Source: Molanna angustata
Lineage: Eukaryota > Arthropoda > Insecta > Trichoptera > Molannidae
Reading direction: 5' to 3'
Assembly (NCBI GenBank): GCA_963576475.1
Contig: OY754968.1
Span: 20,074,734 to 20,138,733, forward strand
Length of the DNA: 64,000 nucleotides
Shown here piece after piece: positions 43,149 to 54,610 of this stretch. The notes beneath the pieces are model-generated. The model saw only the letters and a list, made by a program, of their open reading frames with translations, did not search any database and was not told the DNA's origin. Position 1 is the stretch's first letter; every line of letters begins with the position of its first letter. The position numbers and the translations under genes were made by a program.

Positions 43149-43492
43149 AAATTGGCTAACCCACAGAGAGGCTGTGCCTAGTGGGATTTTTGTATGCACG
43201 GTTGCTTTGTTGTGATTGATATTATGTTTATGTGTATTGTTTGTTATCCATGTACCAAATCTAAAAATAAATAAAATTGTACGACCAGCATCGTACGTCG
43301 ACGTACGATCAAATTCGTATAAAAAATCGTAGAAAGCCGTATCCAGTGCGTGCACTCGACCAGTATCGTACGTATACGTACGATGCGAATTCGTATCCAA
43401 TGTGAGCGAGCCAGTGCGCGCACTCGATTCGTACGACCAGCATCGTACGTTTACGTACGACCAAATTCGTATCCAATGTGAGCGGGCCCTAA

Positions 43493-43740
43493 GATTATCA
43501 CTTATGCACAGCACGCATGCACATACAGATATACACTTATACACACACACCCTCACACATACACACCCTCACACACATATATGATTTTGTATCTTGAATA
43601 TATGACTGTATTTTGTAATATAATATGATAGTATTGTAAGCTAGTATTTGATGTATGGAGATGATAATTGTTATATTTAATATTTTATACATATAAACTA
43701 TTTTTTGTACATTGTTAGCTTCAATTAAAAAAAAAATAAA
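43493..43740 (+). mobile_element. LINE 3' UTR, right part of the split copy
   Basis: Resumes with AGATTATCACTTATGC, a (CA)n/CCCTCAC tract as in the intact LINE, then TGTACATTGTTAGCTTC and an A-run at 43730-43739. Together with 41862-42101 it is one LINE 3' end. Confidence 0.75.
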
Positions 43741-44829
43741 GGCGAGTATATAATATAAGCGTTTTTCATACACACACATTCTGCATCCAGTTTAAATGTA
43801 TTATATTTTGTTTATTTCCGAATTTTTCCTGTGTTGTTTTTCTTATTTAATTTTGTAATTTTTTTGTCTATTATATTATATTTTAATTTTTATCTCGTCG
43901 CACTGTAAACTCATTTTCTTAACAGAATGCAATGAATGCTTTTTGAGGTAGGGATAAAAATATATTTATGTTAAATTGAAATAAATAAGTTTGCATAAAA
44001 GGAACGAAAAATAAGTTTTGAAGATTACACCATGTTTTATCTCAGCTGTAGAGCACCGGCTAAGAATAGTGCTTCCACCATTTTCAATTATCATCGTGTC
44101 CCGTAAGAGTTTGGTAGGTAGTCGAAAATACAAGAATCAAAATTACATCTCACGTATGATTCACCACCTACTTTGAATATTCCCTTTTTAGGTAAGACGA
44201 GACTGGTCTGTGGGAATAAACGCATGTCATGTGTCGAGTTTTTTATAGGTGATGGTATGAATGAATATGTTTATTATTATAGATATATTATTGATGTTAG
44301 TGTAAACAAGTAAGATGTAGGTTATACCTACTCATTTTTTATCATAGCGTAGGTAATATAATTGTATGAAATGTGCGTGTAGTCGGTCTACCACAAAATG
44401 AAACGGTCAGATGGTCAGATTTGACCCAGTCTTGTCTTGTCTAAACTAGACCATGCGTGGATCATTGTTATCACAACTAACAATACAGACCACGTACAAT
44501 ACCAACTTAGGAATGACCGTTGAAATCTGAGGTTAGAGGGCAACTATAATAAGATCACGCAGATGGCCGCCATCTTGCTGTTATACACAAATTTAATTAA
44601 AATATATCTCACTAAACATATTAAAAAAGTCTTAAACAAAAATATATATTTAGTAATACTAATTGTTTTCTTCTTCCTCTCCTTACCTATCATTTTGTTT
44701 TTATTTCATTGCTATTAACTGTTTTTATAATTCTCCTTTATTGTCTTTTTTCACTCTTTTCTTCTGAAATCTTTTCTTTTTATTTTTTCATGTGATACCT
44801 TAATTTCCATAGTATACACTGTATTGTAT
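43741..44829. other. No gene seen
   Basis: About 1.1 kb. 44180-44580 is less AT-rich (GTCAGATTTGACCCAGTCTTG, CACGCAGATGGCCGCCATC), but there is no usable frame. A pyrimidine-rich tract occurs at 44660-44790. Confidence 0.4.
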
Positions 44830-44915
44830 ATTTACCCTTAACTCTGGTTAGTTGGAAGAAACTGCCGTCTGGCAATAAGCCCGCCAGTGTACAAATTATG
44901 TGTACAGAAAGTTAC
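44830..44915 (+). mobile_element. LINE/SINE C tail fragment
   Basis: CTCTGGTTAGTTGGAAGAAA, CTGCCGTCTGGCAATAAGCC, GCCAGTGTACAAATTATG; matches the LINE end at 50410 in the opposite orientation. Confidence 0.6.
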
Positions 44916-44999
44916 AAATAAAAAAAATAAATGATAAGTAGGTATCTAGTATTTATCATAACACAATCGTAGTGCCAACCTTGACGTATAAAATGCAGT

Positions 45000-45182
45000 T
45001 GAAATGAGATCGTTAAGAATAATTTGTAATAGGACGACGTATGAAAGGGTAAAATTAGTACACAAGGAAAATATTTAAGACGAAGAAATATATCATTGGT
45101 AGAATGAAAGTTAAACACGTTGAGTTGGTTTGACCACTTAGAAAGAATGAGCGAAGAAAGCCTGATACATAAAATATAAAAA
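45000..45182 (+). pseudogene. Non-LTR retrotransposon C-terminal fragment
   Basis: Two frames: EMRSLRIICNRTTYERVKL, and from 45111 LNTLSWFDHLERMSEESLI, HKI, then a stop. The 'emkslR.icg.t..dRvr...' and 'LrWFgHLeRMsEerL..kI' blocks are standard in insect LINE proteins. The Gly of GHLERM is Asp here. Frameshifted and dead. Confidence 0.7.
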
Positions 45183-45460
45183 ATACAATCTAAATATGTG
45201 TTAATATTAATAAACTGGCGTGAATGGATGATAAAAAAGAACATTCTCATTATATGTACCTACCTGCTGTATTTTTCAAAACATTAATTTTATAAAGAAA
45301 ATTTTTTTTTTTAGAATTTATTATAAAGAAAATAATTATTATTGAGAATTTATCTTAGTTACATAAAAGATTCATTCAAATTGATAGCAATCGTTGGTAA
45401 CAACCGTGAAAATTGTATTAAAAAAAACTGACAAAATTATATAGAAGCATATTCAACAAC

Positions 45461-45630
45461 CAAGTCCCGTTGAACGTTAAAATCAAAACCCTCATGATTA
45501 GGTACCCATATCATGGATATAGGTAATTATCATATGGAGTTCTATAATATATTGATATCATAGAACTCCATATGATAATTATATCCATGATATGGGTAAT
45601 CATGAGGGTTTTAATTTCATCGATAGACCT
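45461..45630. mobile_element. Hairpin (foldback) element H, copy 3
   Basis: Arms carry AAATCAAAACCCTCATGATT, CCCATATCATGGATAT and TATGGAGTTCTATAATAT, folding around 45548-45562. Confidence 0.8.
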
Positions 45631-45835
45631 GGGGGGGCAATTCCCGTCAAACGGTGAAATCAAAACCCTCGTGATAACCCATATCATCGATATAATTATT
45701 TTATGGAGGTCTATAATATCTTAAGATATTATAATATATATTATAAGATATTATAGAACTCCATAAGATAATTTTATCCATGATATGGGTAATCACGAGG
45801 GTTTTGATTTCATCATTTGACGGGACTTGCCGCCC
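45631..45835. mobile_element. Hairpin (foldback) element H, copy 4, abutting copy 3
   Basis: GGGGGGGCAATTCCCGTCAA to TTTGACGGGACTTGCCGCCC, with arms of about 100 bp nearly perfect throughout (AAATCAAAACCCTCGTGAT). The centre is TATTATAATATATATTATAA, itself a palindrome. Confidence 0.85.
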
Positions 45836-46782
45836 AAACTTGCCCTCTGATTTCAAAATAGTATTTTTTTAAACTATGTAGGAATATATTTATTTAAATA
45901 TCTTTGATTTATTAAATGTTTTAGACACGATAAGAAATTTTCAATGAATCATTTTAATTTTTAAAAATAAGATCATAATTGTAAGTATATGGATGTATTA
46001 ATCACATAAATCAAAATATATTAAAAACAAATAAAATTTTTTACCATCTCCATAGTCCTTCCGTCCGTGCGTTGATATCACCGTGAAAATTAAAACTAAC
46101 AACACACTGTTGCAATTATTAACAACAAACGAAAACATAGCGATAAGCCCTTCAGGATTTTCAGTCCTTTTTTCAATTTATTGATTAATGTTTTATGAAA
46201 ATAAACAACATTAAGTTAAAAGTCCATCATTGGTACTTAACACATGTCACTTTTATAAACACCGTGTCACATTTATTACAATAATGCATTGCACTTTTAT
46301 ATTTTTATAAACGAAATATATCGAATGTTATACGGTTCGCGGATTGTTTATTTGTCCGTAAGTATGTGCATCTGTCAGTTACCTCTCACACACAATGACG
46401 GTTCTGTGCAAAGTGCCGTGTTCAAGCATCGAACCGAACCCCCTTCCGTGCAACCAGCTAACTACTTACATGTCCGTGTCGTATATACTGATTTACCTCA
46501 TACAAGTAATATTCAGTGTACATACGCACATTAGTTTGTACATTTGTCCATTGTCCATACCTTCATATTATGTACATATAAATAATAAATAAATATGGGA
46601 TGTTGCAAAAAATATAATATAAAAAGTATGTATCGATTTGGGAAAAGTATAAATTTACATACCTACATAATTTAAAAACAAGTTTCATTGTCATTCATTT
46701 TCAAACGGCGTAAATTTACTGATTTCTATTTTTTAATTCGAATTTCTTCTCAATCAACTAAAAAATACTTTCTATGTCAATT
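45836..46782. other. No assignable gene
   Basis: AT-rich, except 46370-46500 (CAATGACGGTTCTGTGCAAA, CGAACCCCCTTCCGTGCAAC), where two overlapping frames of 65-81 residues exist without a recognised domain. This could be an unknown exon or repeat. Confidence 0.35.
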
Positions 46783-46865
46783 ATTAATTTGACTCGCACC
46801 AAATGACATGTTGCCACATTCCAGAGAATTACGATTTTTATCGTCTCATAAGATACAGACACATA
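46783..46865 (-). mobile_element. SINE family B, body fragment
   Basis: TTAATTTGACTCGCACCAAA, TGTTGCCACATTCCAGAGAA and TTTATCGTCTCATAAG in reverse order of the SINE B body. Confidence 0.6.
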
Positions 46866-47484
46866 AAACAATAGAATTTACAAAATTTGGAATGATAAGG
46901 GATGTCAATAAAATACATAATTGGTGAACGTTGCGCAAACGATTAAAGTGATCACGTAAACCAGCCAATGACAGGTGCCTGATATCCTAGTTCTTCTATC
47001 ATATATATTTCCGCTTTCCACCCCATCTTAATATTAATCTTTAATTTAGGGAATGTATGAAGATATTATGTGCTTATTTAATTTAATAATAAAATAATAA
47101 AGAACAAATTATAGTCAGCGCAAAAATGTTCGAATTGATGCCCATTTTTATTCGATCATTGCTACACCTGACCCAATGGTCGCATGTACAATTTCTGATG
47201 TACACACCGTTTTTATAATTGTAAATATTGTAATAATTGTATTTTCACTGTGGATTTATGAAGCGAGCTTCGTCATCATTTCTTTACAAGTCATATTCAC
47301 ATGTTCTGAGATCTAAATTTTTAATAATTTCAATATTTTCTTTCCAAATGTAAGTTGGTGGCTTGTGTTTGGGAAAGGAGCGAACATACCTACATACTAT
47401 GTATTGTAACATGGTAAAGGTTACAAAATTAATCTCAAAAATTAAAAGTACTAATTTACAAAAAAATAAATAATGTATAATTCT
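46866..47484. other. No gene; possible SINE A scrap at 47035-47075
   Basis: TTTAATTTAGGGAATGTATG at 47041 matches the SINE A body. The rest is AT-rich and unassigned. Confidence 0.4.
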
Positions 47485-47545
47485 CCAGAATGAGGCAACT
47501 TTTTATAGGGTGCTAGTTGAATTAATATTTGATTTCGTAGGACAC
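47485..47545 (+). mobile_element. SINE family B, short fragment
   Basis: CTCCAGAATGAGGCAACTTT and GTTGAATTAATATTTGAT only. Confidence 0.55.
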
Positions 47546-47880
47546 TCTGTACATATACCCGACGGAAGTTGTGACCAATGGCATCGTACCAAATTTGTTG
47601 TATTGTCTCCACAACTATATCGAAATGATCATCGCTAGATTCACTATTATTGTTGAATTGCTACCCACATTCATTAGCGACAATTCTATCAGACCGCGAA
47701 ATGTTATATTATGTACCTATTGTGTTTTTTTTCACGTCTCTATAGCGGAATTTTTGTATATACTCGCGACGTACTCGTAAACCTAACAATTCGCACGTTT
47801 GACACAATTTATTCAAACATAATTTCACCATTTTATAACACGATCGTAGGTGAAATTTATATACCTACTTTGATATATCA
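47546..47880. other. No assignable gene
   Basis: Two short plus-strand frames (62 and 69 residues) overlap here with no recognised product. Confidence 0.35.
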
Positions 47881-47945
47881 TTTTTTTAATTATTTATAAA
47901 CCGCACCCTGTTTATTGGCAGATGGTAATTTCTTCCAACCAATCA
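47881..47945 (-). mobile_element. LINE/SINE C tail fragment
   Basis: GTTTATTGGCAGATGGTAAT, TTCTTCCAACCAATCAGTGT. Confidence 0.55.
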
Positions 47946-48075
47946 GTGTTATATTTTAATTCGTTTTAGTTTTATTTAATTTATTTTTGTTGTATGTCTT
48001 ACGTCTTTTTGCATGAAACAAAAATCAAAAATACTATTAAAAGACTAATATACCAACCACGTAGTCGTTTCATTC

Positions 48076-48597
48076 AAAACGAGTGCGTTGTGGCCAACGC
48101 TATACTCCTCACTACTAAGTCACCCCACAAAGTATTCAAATTTTGTATGAAATTTTTTTAGAATTTTCATACGAGTTTGTTAAAATATTTTTATTTTAAA
48201 TATTTTATTAATATTTCAATGCTATTTTATGAAATTGATGTGCCGTTATAGGTAGCTATTTGAAAATTAAAATATCAATTATAAGTTTCCTGAGCTTGGA
48301 GTCAATTTGAAATATTTGACAGTTAAAAAATGAAGATGCACTGATCAGATATCATTCAAAATCTAATGGGGACTTAGCGAGTATTAAGGACACATAAAAA
48401 TTTGCAAAATTTAAAAAGAATCGAATGAATATTACCTATAATCGATAAATTAGAATAAACACTTCGTACATTGTACACACACAGATACATTGTCATGAAA
48501 CTTTCGGAATACAACCTCAGCATGATACTAGTTGATAATCTGCAATGAGTAAAAATTGCTAATTCATAACTTCCCCTTGGGGTAGTGAGGAGCGAAA
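48076..48597 (+). repeat. 'CTCCTCACTA' dispersed repeat, copy 3
   Basis: AAAACGAGTGCGTTGTGGCC, ATACTCCTCACTACTAAGTC at the left; CTTGGGGTAGTGAGGAGCG at the right; internal TTTCCTGAGCTTGGAGTCA and CAGCATGATACTAGTTGATA. Confidence 0.8.
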
Positions 48598-49244
48598 ATG
48601 GTAATAGTTCACAATTCACTTTGTGTACAAAAAATATTCATATGTAAATTACCACCACAACGTGCAAAATAATAACTTTTAAAATGTGTGGACATATTTT
48701 ACACAAATAAAATTCTAATATGAAATCGTATCGAAAAACCCCATATTTCAACCGTCATTATCATTAAGATATAACTTTAATGTTTATTATTGAGTAGTTA
48801 AAGTGTTTTCACTTTTTTTTATAAGTGATCATTGTCCGATTATTAACACGCATGTAACCAAGGTTGCATCATATTTTATTAAAATACCTACATTAACAAT
48901 AAAAACAATAAAAAACTTAATAAAATGATTTTTATACTAATACTTCAATTTATTCATAACTAAATTTATTACAAATATGAATGGCATACAGACATGAGAG
49001 TATTTTTTTTATATTTGTCTAGAATAAATACAAATAAAATATGCATACTGAAACGTTTCCAAATCGGTATCAGTAATAAACTTAATAATATCGTTTACAA
49101 AATTAATTCTTCCGACTAGAAAAATAGGCATATTTTACATTTTGTGAAAAAAATAATACTTTTCAAAATTAGATTTAATTTTTTGATCGAAAAATCTTGA
49201 TGAAATTCCATTAAAATTACTTAAAAATTTTAATAAACATTAAA
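48598..49244. other. No gene seen
   Basis: Strongly AT-rich; no recognisable feature. Confidence 0.4.
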
Positions 49245-49400
49245 AACAAAAACTTTATAACTAAATTCCACTGTTTATTTAGACTAAAATCTACAACCGG
49301 TTTTGTGGTAAGCACTAAGTACTTGAAAATGTGCTTAGCACGAAACCGGTTGTATGTTGTAGTCTAATTAAACAGTGGAATTAAGTTATAAACGTTTTTT
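49245..49400. mobile_element. Inverted-repeat element with a GTGCTTAGCAC loop region
   Basis: Arms share TTCCACTGTTTA, TTAGACTA, TACAACCGGTTT and TTATAACT on the left and, inverted, on the right, giving about 75-bp arms around a centre near 49322. Different from family H. Non-coding. Confidence 0.75.
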
Positions 49401-49419
49401 TTATTTTCATTTTTTTATG

Positions 49420-49556
49420 TCAAATATTAATTTAACACGAACCCAATCACAAGTTATCAAATTCTGGAGACTCACAGATCCAGAATGAAAACACAATTAA
49501 ACACTGTGTTTTCACCGGGAATCACACCCAGGATCTTGATCAGCAGTCAGATATCT
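49420..49556 (-). mobile_element. SINE family B copy, minus strand
   Basis: TCAAATATTAATTTAACACG, GACTCACAGATCCAGAATG, GTGTTTTCACCGGGAATCAC, ATCAGCAGTCAGATATCT. Confidence 0.75.
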
Positions 49557-49679
49557 GAAACCTTGCATGCATAAAAAATCCTCAATTTTTTATTCAAATG
49601 CCTACGTATTAGTATTTACTGACAAAAGTCATCACTAAAAGTAAAAGTTTACTTGAAATATTTGCATTTGATAGCATCT

Positions 49680-49780
49680 GGTAAAAATATAGCAAAATAA
49701 AATAAAAACTTTCACCTCCAAAGAATCGAATCCTGAACGTTTGAGTTACGAGTCAGAGTTAGTACCTATCAGCGAGTCAT
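49680..49780 (-). mobile_element. Possible tRNA-derived SINE head, unassigned family
   Basis: CCTCCAAAGAATCGAATCC has a B-box-like core in reverse, and TATCAGCGAGTCATAAAGTC could be the head end. It does not fit families A, B or C. Confidence 0.3.
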
Positions 49781-50409
49781 AAAGTCAAATTGTTCTTTGC
49801 AGGAAATAAATATGACGCTATAAGGCTGTATACCATAATAACAACAATAATAATATATAACGATTCGTATATAAAATACCGTTGAACCATCAGAAAACCA
49901 CGACAAGGTAGTTCGCTTGGCGACTATCCTCACCGATGACGGTACGGTATGGTATAGCAAACCAATACTCTCTGTAAAGAAGAAGTTACACTTTCAATTA
50001 ATATTTATATATACATACAATGTGCTTGTCGTTTTAATAAAAAAAGATATCTAGATTAAATATGAGAGTCAGAGAGAGACACTTAACATGTGTTCTGATT
50101 CATCATAATACCTTCATGGTTCTGACAATAATTGCACTCAGAAAGATACTTTCATACGCCTTCGTACGCCTCTTACACATATACTCACATCGTCTTCTTA
50201 TACACGCATACACAGCCTCACAATTATACTTTTTTGTTTGTTTTTAATGCATATTCAAAATTTTATTGAGTTAAAAATTGTGTATCATCCGCACAAATTA
50301 TAATAATACTGGTACCTATACTGTTAAATATTTGACCAAGTCTTCTTATTACATATAACGCTTCACCAAGTGACATAATAAGAAGCTCTATTGTACTATT
50401 CGTTAGTAA
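49781..50409. other. No gene seen
   Basis: AT-rich; short frames at 49769-49960 and 50062-50247 are unrecognised. Confidence 0.4.
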
Positions 50410-50560
50410 ATTGATATTTATTTATTTATATAATTTATGTACAGGTGCACATAGGCGGGTTTATTGCCATAAGGCAATTTCTTCCAACCAAGCTGAGCAA
50501 CGTGAGTCTCTAAAGATCAATCTGTACAATAGTATTAATTGAGAAATAAATTTATAAAAA
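50410..50560 (-). mobile_element. LINE 3'-end fragment
   Basis: Nearly the same sequence as 32515-32690: ATTTATATAATTTATGTACA, GGCGGGTTTATTGCCATAAG, GCAATTTCTTCCAACCAAGC, GAGCAACGTGAGTCTCTAAA. Confidence 0.7.
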
Positions 50561-51707
50561 ACAAAATAGAGAAGCAAGAAAAAAATACAAAGAGAAAAAA
50601 AGATAAGAGAAAAAAGAAAAATAATAAAAAAAACACTGATCACAGCAATGCGGAAAAGAAGAAGGAATTTTAATAAAATTAAATTAAACACAACTTTTTG
50701 TACACCACTAAAATTATAACTTTTATTCGATTGAATAAATATTCCTCTACATGTTACGGGAAAAAATTTCCCCTCCACCGGAGTATACAAATTATATTAA
50801 ACTAACAATATAATAGACTTAAAGATAACATAATGGGGGGAGTGTAGGCTGGGTAACATTAGTTTTTAGGGTGGGGGATCCAATGAATTAAATATATTTT
50901 ATATATTTATTGGTTAAGTATAATATTTAATATAGGGTTAATAGGCATTTGTGTTTAATTATTAATTATATTATTTCTCATATTCACATTTTTTCTGATT
51001 TCCAAGATTTCCTGGCTGTCTAACTGTCTATTATTTAAATTACTGTGGTTTATTTTAAAGCATAAATTATTAGTTAATGTGTGGTTATTTAAATGGTTGC
51101 AAATTCTGAATAATTATTGCTATCAAGATATCGGGAGTTGTTTTTCCTATATAAAAAGAATGTCCTATAATATTTTTTCTTATTTTTTTTTGCTATAATT
51201 TTACTGGTGTACACAAAGTTGTGTTTTATTTAATGTAATTAATTGTTACGATAGTAAAAATTAAAAAAAACATTCGTTTATCGACGATGTAAAATTAATG
51301 TTATATTGATTTGTTTTTGTTTATGGAAATAAAAATAAATTATAATGTGTAAGAGATTAAATGAATTGATAATTGGTTGCAGACATGTATCAAGTAAATT
51401 CTTGATATATACATGTGTAAAACATATCAACGTTGAAAACTTTTTATCTAGTAATATATTGCATTTTCTCGGATATAAATATCAGATAAAATAATTATTT
51501 CAAATAATTATTTAAAATAATTTTACTCAAAGGAACCTAGTTATAAAATTTTATTTCTTTTATAGTTGAATTCACGCAAAAAGTTTATTTAACTTTAAAC
51601 CGATATGTACGCAACAGGTCTAAATAAAACTATTAGGTAACTATTAAAAGTATTTTTTTAATTATACATATTGAGTAAAATATTTGTATTTTCATATTTC
51701 ATTTTTT
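50561..51707. other. No gene seen
   Basis: Purine-rich tract (AAAGAGAAAAAAAGATAAGA) at 50585-50635, a GGGGGGAGTGTAGGCTGGG patch at 50834, otherwise AT-rich. The 109-residue minus frame at 50461-50790 is low-complexity read-through. Confidence 0.4.
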
Positions 51708-51808
51708 TCGTCTCACAGATCCAGACTGTGAAAAAACTGTGTCTCCACCAGGATTCGAACCCGGGACCTTTCGCTCAGGAATTAGATCAACTGAGCCACG
51801 AGGCCGAC
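51708..51808 (-). mobile_element. SINE family B, head half
   Basis: CTCACAGATCCAGACTGTG, GATTCGAACCCGGGACC, AACTGAGCCACGAGGCCGAC; the 3' body is missing. Confidence 0.75.
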
Positions 51809-52934
51809 TCAATACATTACATAATGTATAATGTTTAGTGTGGTCCAAGCATAAGAGTTTATGGCTATAAAGAGTGCATTGCTTTCCTCAGAACAATATC
51901 GTGGTCTTAACTTCATAAATCCTAAACAAAACACAATAATATTTCCGTCCATTGTGATCGTGTTGACTGTTTAGGTACCACGTCTTTCTGGATGGATGGT
52001 ACTTACTGGATGGATGGATGAATCGTTTTATTGGTACTGTTCCCACAGTAATAATATTGTGACTGCTTCTCTACTGTCAAGGTAGATACTGTGTAGTGTA
52101 CAATGGCACGTGATGATCAATGTGATGCTATTATACTTAAATTAACCCAATTATTTGAAGCACGCTGATTTTTATAATGAACAACACTCTTATTTCCCTG
52201 TCATTTATTCGTTTTATTCTGTTGAAAAATACATTTTCAGTAATAAGAGAACAGTCTATGTTGTAGTTTCACATGCAGAGAGACAGACTTGTTGACCTAT
52301 TCAACCATGGCCTTATTTATATATTTGTTTGTTCAAATAGAAGCTAACAATATGAAATTAAAATTTAATACAGATAAATTAACTTACATAAATAAAGATA
52401 TCCACTCCATACATCAATTATTAGCTTGTGGTGCGTAATGATAAGGTTATGAATTAAAACCCTTTAATGCATGATTTTTTGTATGTAATCGAAAAAAATA
52501 TATTGAAATTACTTTTGGGGCTGTGATATCCGGAAAAATTAAAAAAAAATATTTGTAAATTTTTCATGTATAAATTCGATAAAAAACCCTTTGTTGTATA
52601 TTTACGACATGATGCATTAAGGCCATTAAGACAATATATAATATGTCCCATTCTGATTCGTCTACATTTATCCGTCTGAATTTTAGTACATGAGAAATGT
52701 AAAAAAGTTGCTTGCATTTATACGGGACTCATTACTTCACACCGCGTATAAAATCCTTTTATCCACGGTCGCCCGCTGGTTATATGTATAGACGTTTTCG
52801 TACACTCTGAAACGAATCAGAATAGGACATATTATAACAAAAGATAATTTTTAATTTACTCAAGAAGTAAGAAATAATTTGAAACAATTGTGATTTTTTG
52901 TGAAACACAGTGCCACTCCACATTTTTACATAAA
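51809..52934. other. No gene seen
   Basis: Contains a TGGATGGATGGATGAATCG microrepeat near 52004 and AT-rich DNA. An 87-residue minus frame (52454-52717) has no recognised motif. Confidence 0.4.
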
Positions 52935-53600
52935 TATATTGACTGTTTTATGCACCCTGACATTTACCATCGATTCTGAGATTGGTTTCAGGTGGGTCAG
53001 TGAGATGTTTTGTATCGTCTTTGGTCTTTTATTGGTCGAATTAGTTGAACACCCTTTTTAAAATCTATTGACTGTTTTAGGCACCCTGGCATTTTACATC
53101 GATTCTGAGATTGATTCCAGGTGGACCAGTGAGATGTTTTGTAACGTCTTTTGTCTTTTATTGGTCGAATTAGTTGAATACCCTTTTTAAAATCTATTGA
53201 CTATTTTAGGCACCCTGGCATTTTACATCGATTCTGAGATTTGTTCCAGGTGGGCCAGTGAGATGTTTTATATCGTCTTTGTTTTTTATTGGTCGAATTA
53301 GTTAAATACCTTTTTTAAAATCTATTGACTGTTTTATTCACCCTGGCATTTTACATCGATTCTGAGATTGGTTCCAGGTGGGCCAGTGAGATGTTTTGTA
53401 TCGTCTTTTGTTGGTCGAATTAGTTGAATAACCTTTTTTAAATCTATTGACTGTATTATGTACCCTGGCATTTTACATCGATTCTGAAATTGATTCCATG
53501 TGGGCCAGTGAGATGTTTTGATTCGTCTTTTGTCTTTTATTGGTCGAATTAGTTGAATACCCTTTTTTAAAAACTGTTGATTGTCGTATGCCAGGTTCCT
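52935..53600. repeat. Tandem array, unit about 128 bp, five copies
   Basis: Units start at about 52935, 53064, 53193, 53321, 53443 and a partial one at 53573 (spacings 129, 129, 128, 122, 130). Shared blocks: CACCCTGGCATTTTACATCG, ATTCTGAGATTGATTCCAGG, CCAGTGAGATGTTTTGT, CTTTTATTGGTCGAATTAG. Copies diverge, so the array is older than the 78-bp satellite. A 99-residue minus-strand frame over it (53334-53633) is partly repeated and unrecognised. Confidence 0.85.
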
Positions 53601-53744
53601 TGAATAGCGTCTGGTCCATTTATTTTCTCCCATAGAATTATAGAATCATATATAATCTAAGTTTTCTCCACTCGTCTGCAGTTTGCACAGAAATGAAGCT
53701 AAGTCGGTTCAAAACTTGGATAATTTTATAGATGCACAATAGCA

Positions 53745-53776
53745 TAACTCTCCACTATTTCGTAGTAGTGGAGAGT
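53745..53776. repeat. Short hairpin ACTCTCCACTA
   Basis: CTCTCCACTATTTCG followed by TAGTAGTGGAGAG; the same motif occurs at 38940-38968. Confidence 0.6.
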
Positions 53777-53780
53777 AAAA

Positions 53781-54405
53781 AAGTGTATGTGCAACAACGA
53801 ACGGATAAAACAATTTTAATAACATATTTTTACGATCTTCTTATGAATATGTAATACGGATATGTAATTATAAACGTAAAGTTTTCTCAAGACATTAAAT
53901 TTATTCTTTTTCTGATTATTATACGTTCAAGAATACATTCTGAAATATTATCATCTGCGTAAATAAATGTGTTTTTGAATAAATCATTTTGTTATCTGGA
54001 TTACCGCATAGATGTTCATACATTAAAATAAATTTACTTAAAAATTGTACGATAATGACAGTTACGTGAAAACCGAACCAAGGTAAAATTGATTTAATTT
54101 TTATCTAGTAGTTTCCAGTTTTATATCCGTATACAATGTATTCCATTAGAATAATTAATTCTTGCAATTAAAATGTATTTTAATCTTTTGAATTAAGAGT
54201 GTTGAAATTTCAATGTCACTCTTAACAAAAATAATGCACATCATTACATTGATTTTCCAATGTAAAATGTGTTTTTATGATACTCGTATTAGTAAAGCAA
54301 TCGTTTTATCAAAAATTGGAAGAAAACACGACTATATTTGTAAATTATGTAAATGGTTTAATTTGTATAGCATAACGTTTGTATCAAATTTATCTTCATC
54401 ATAAT
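53781..54405. other. No gene seen
   Basis: AT-rich; the 63-residue frame at 54213-54404 is unrecognised. Confidence 0.4.
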
Positions 54406-54409
54406 ATCA

Positions 54410-54610
54410 GAACTCTCTCATCCAATTGTGGACATGGGCCTCCCCTTGAGACCTCCACAACTGCACAACCCCGTATCCTGGGCAGACCGAATCCAACCTC
54501 CTCCAGCCACTCGTCTTATAATATGTTATCGGACCACCTCGCCAAAGGTCTTTCAACACATCTTTTGTCCGTTCTGGGTCGCCATTCCAGAACTTGTTTT
54601 AATTAAATTA
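54410..54610 (-). pseudogene. RTE-class LINE C-terminal fragment, minus strand
   Basis: The complement parallels 35800-35935 closely (AGATGTGTTGAAA, ATAAGACGAGTG, CTGGAGG, ATTCGGTCTGCCCAGGATA). It encodes the 'W.R.AQDR.L...' end of the RTE protein. Plus-strand frames of 75-76 residues here are antisense shadows. Confidence 0.75.

Larger units (their letters stand above)
42102..43489. mobile_element. Harbinger-type non-autonomous transposon with two nested SINEs
   Basis: Ends GGCCTCGCTCACATTGGAT and the inverse of GGGCCCGCTCACATTGGAT, flanked by TAA on both sides (42099-42101, 43490-43492). The ends contain several repeated copies of a GCTCACAYTGGATGCG motif and CpG-rich CGTACGTATACGTACG palindromes, unlike the AT-rich surroundings. 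No transposase. SINE B (42759-42955) and SINE A (42971-43148) sit inside, so about 1.0 kb is the element itself. Confidence 0.8.

Noticed and set aside
43137..43556. 139-residue minus-strand frame
   Set aside because: Runs through transposon end repeats and a CA microsatellite; a shadow of repeats.
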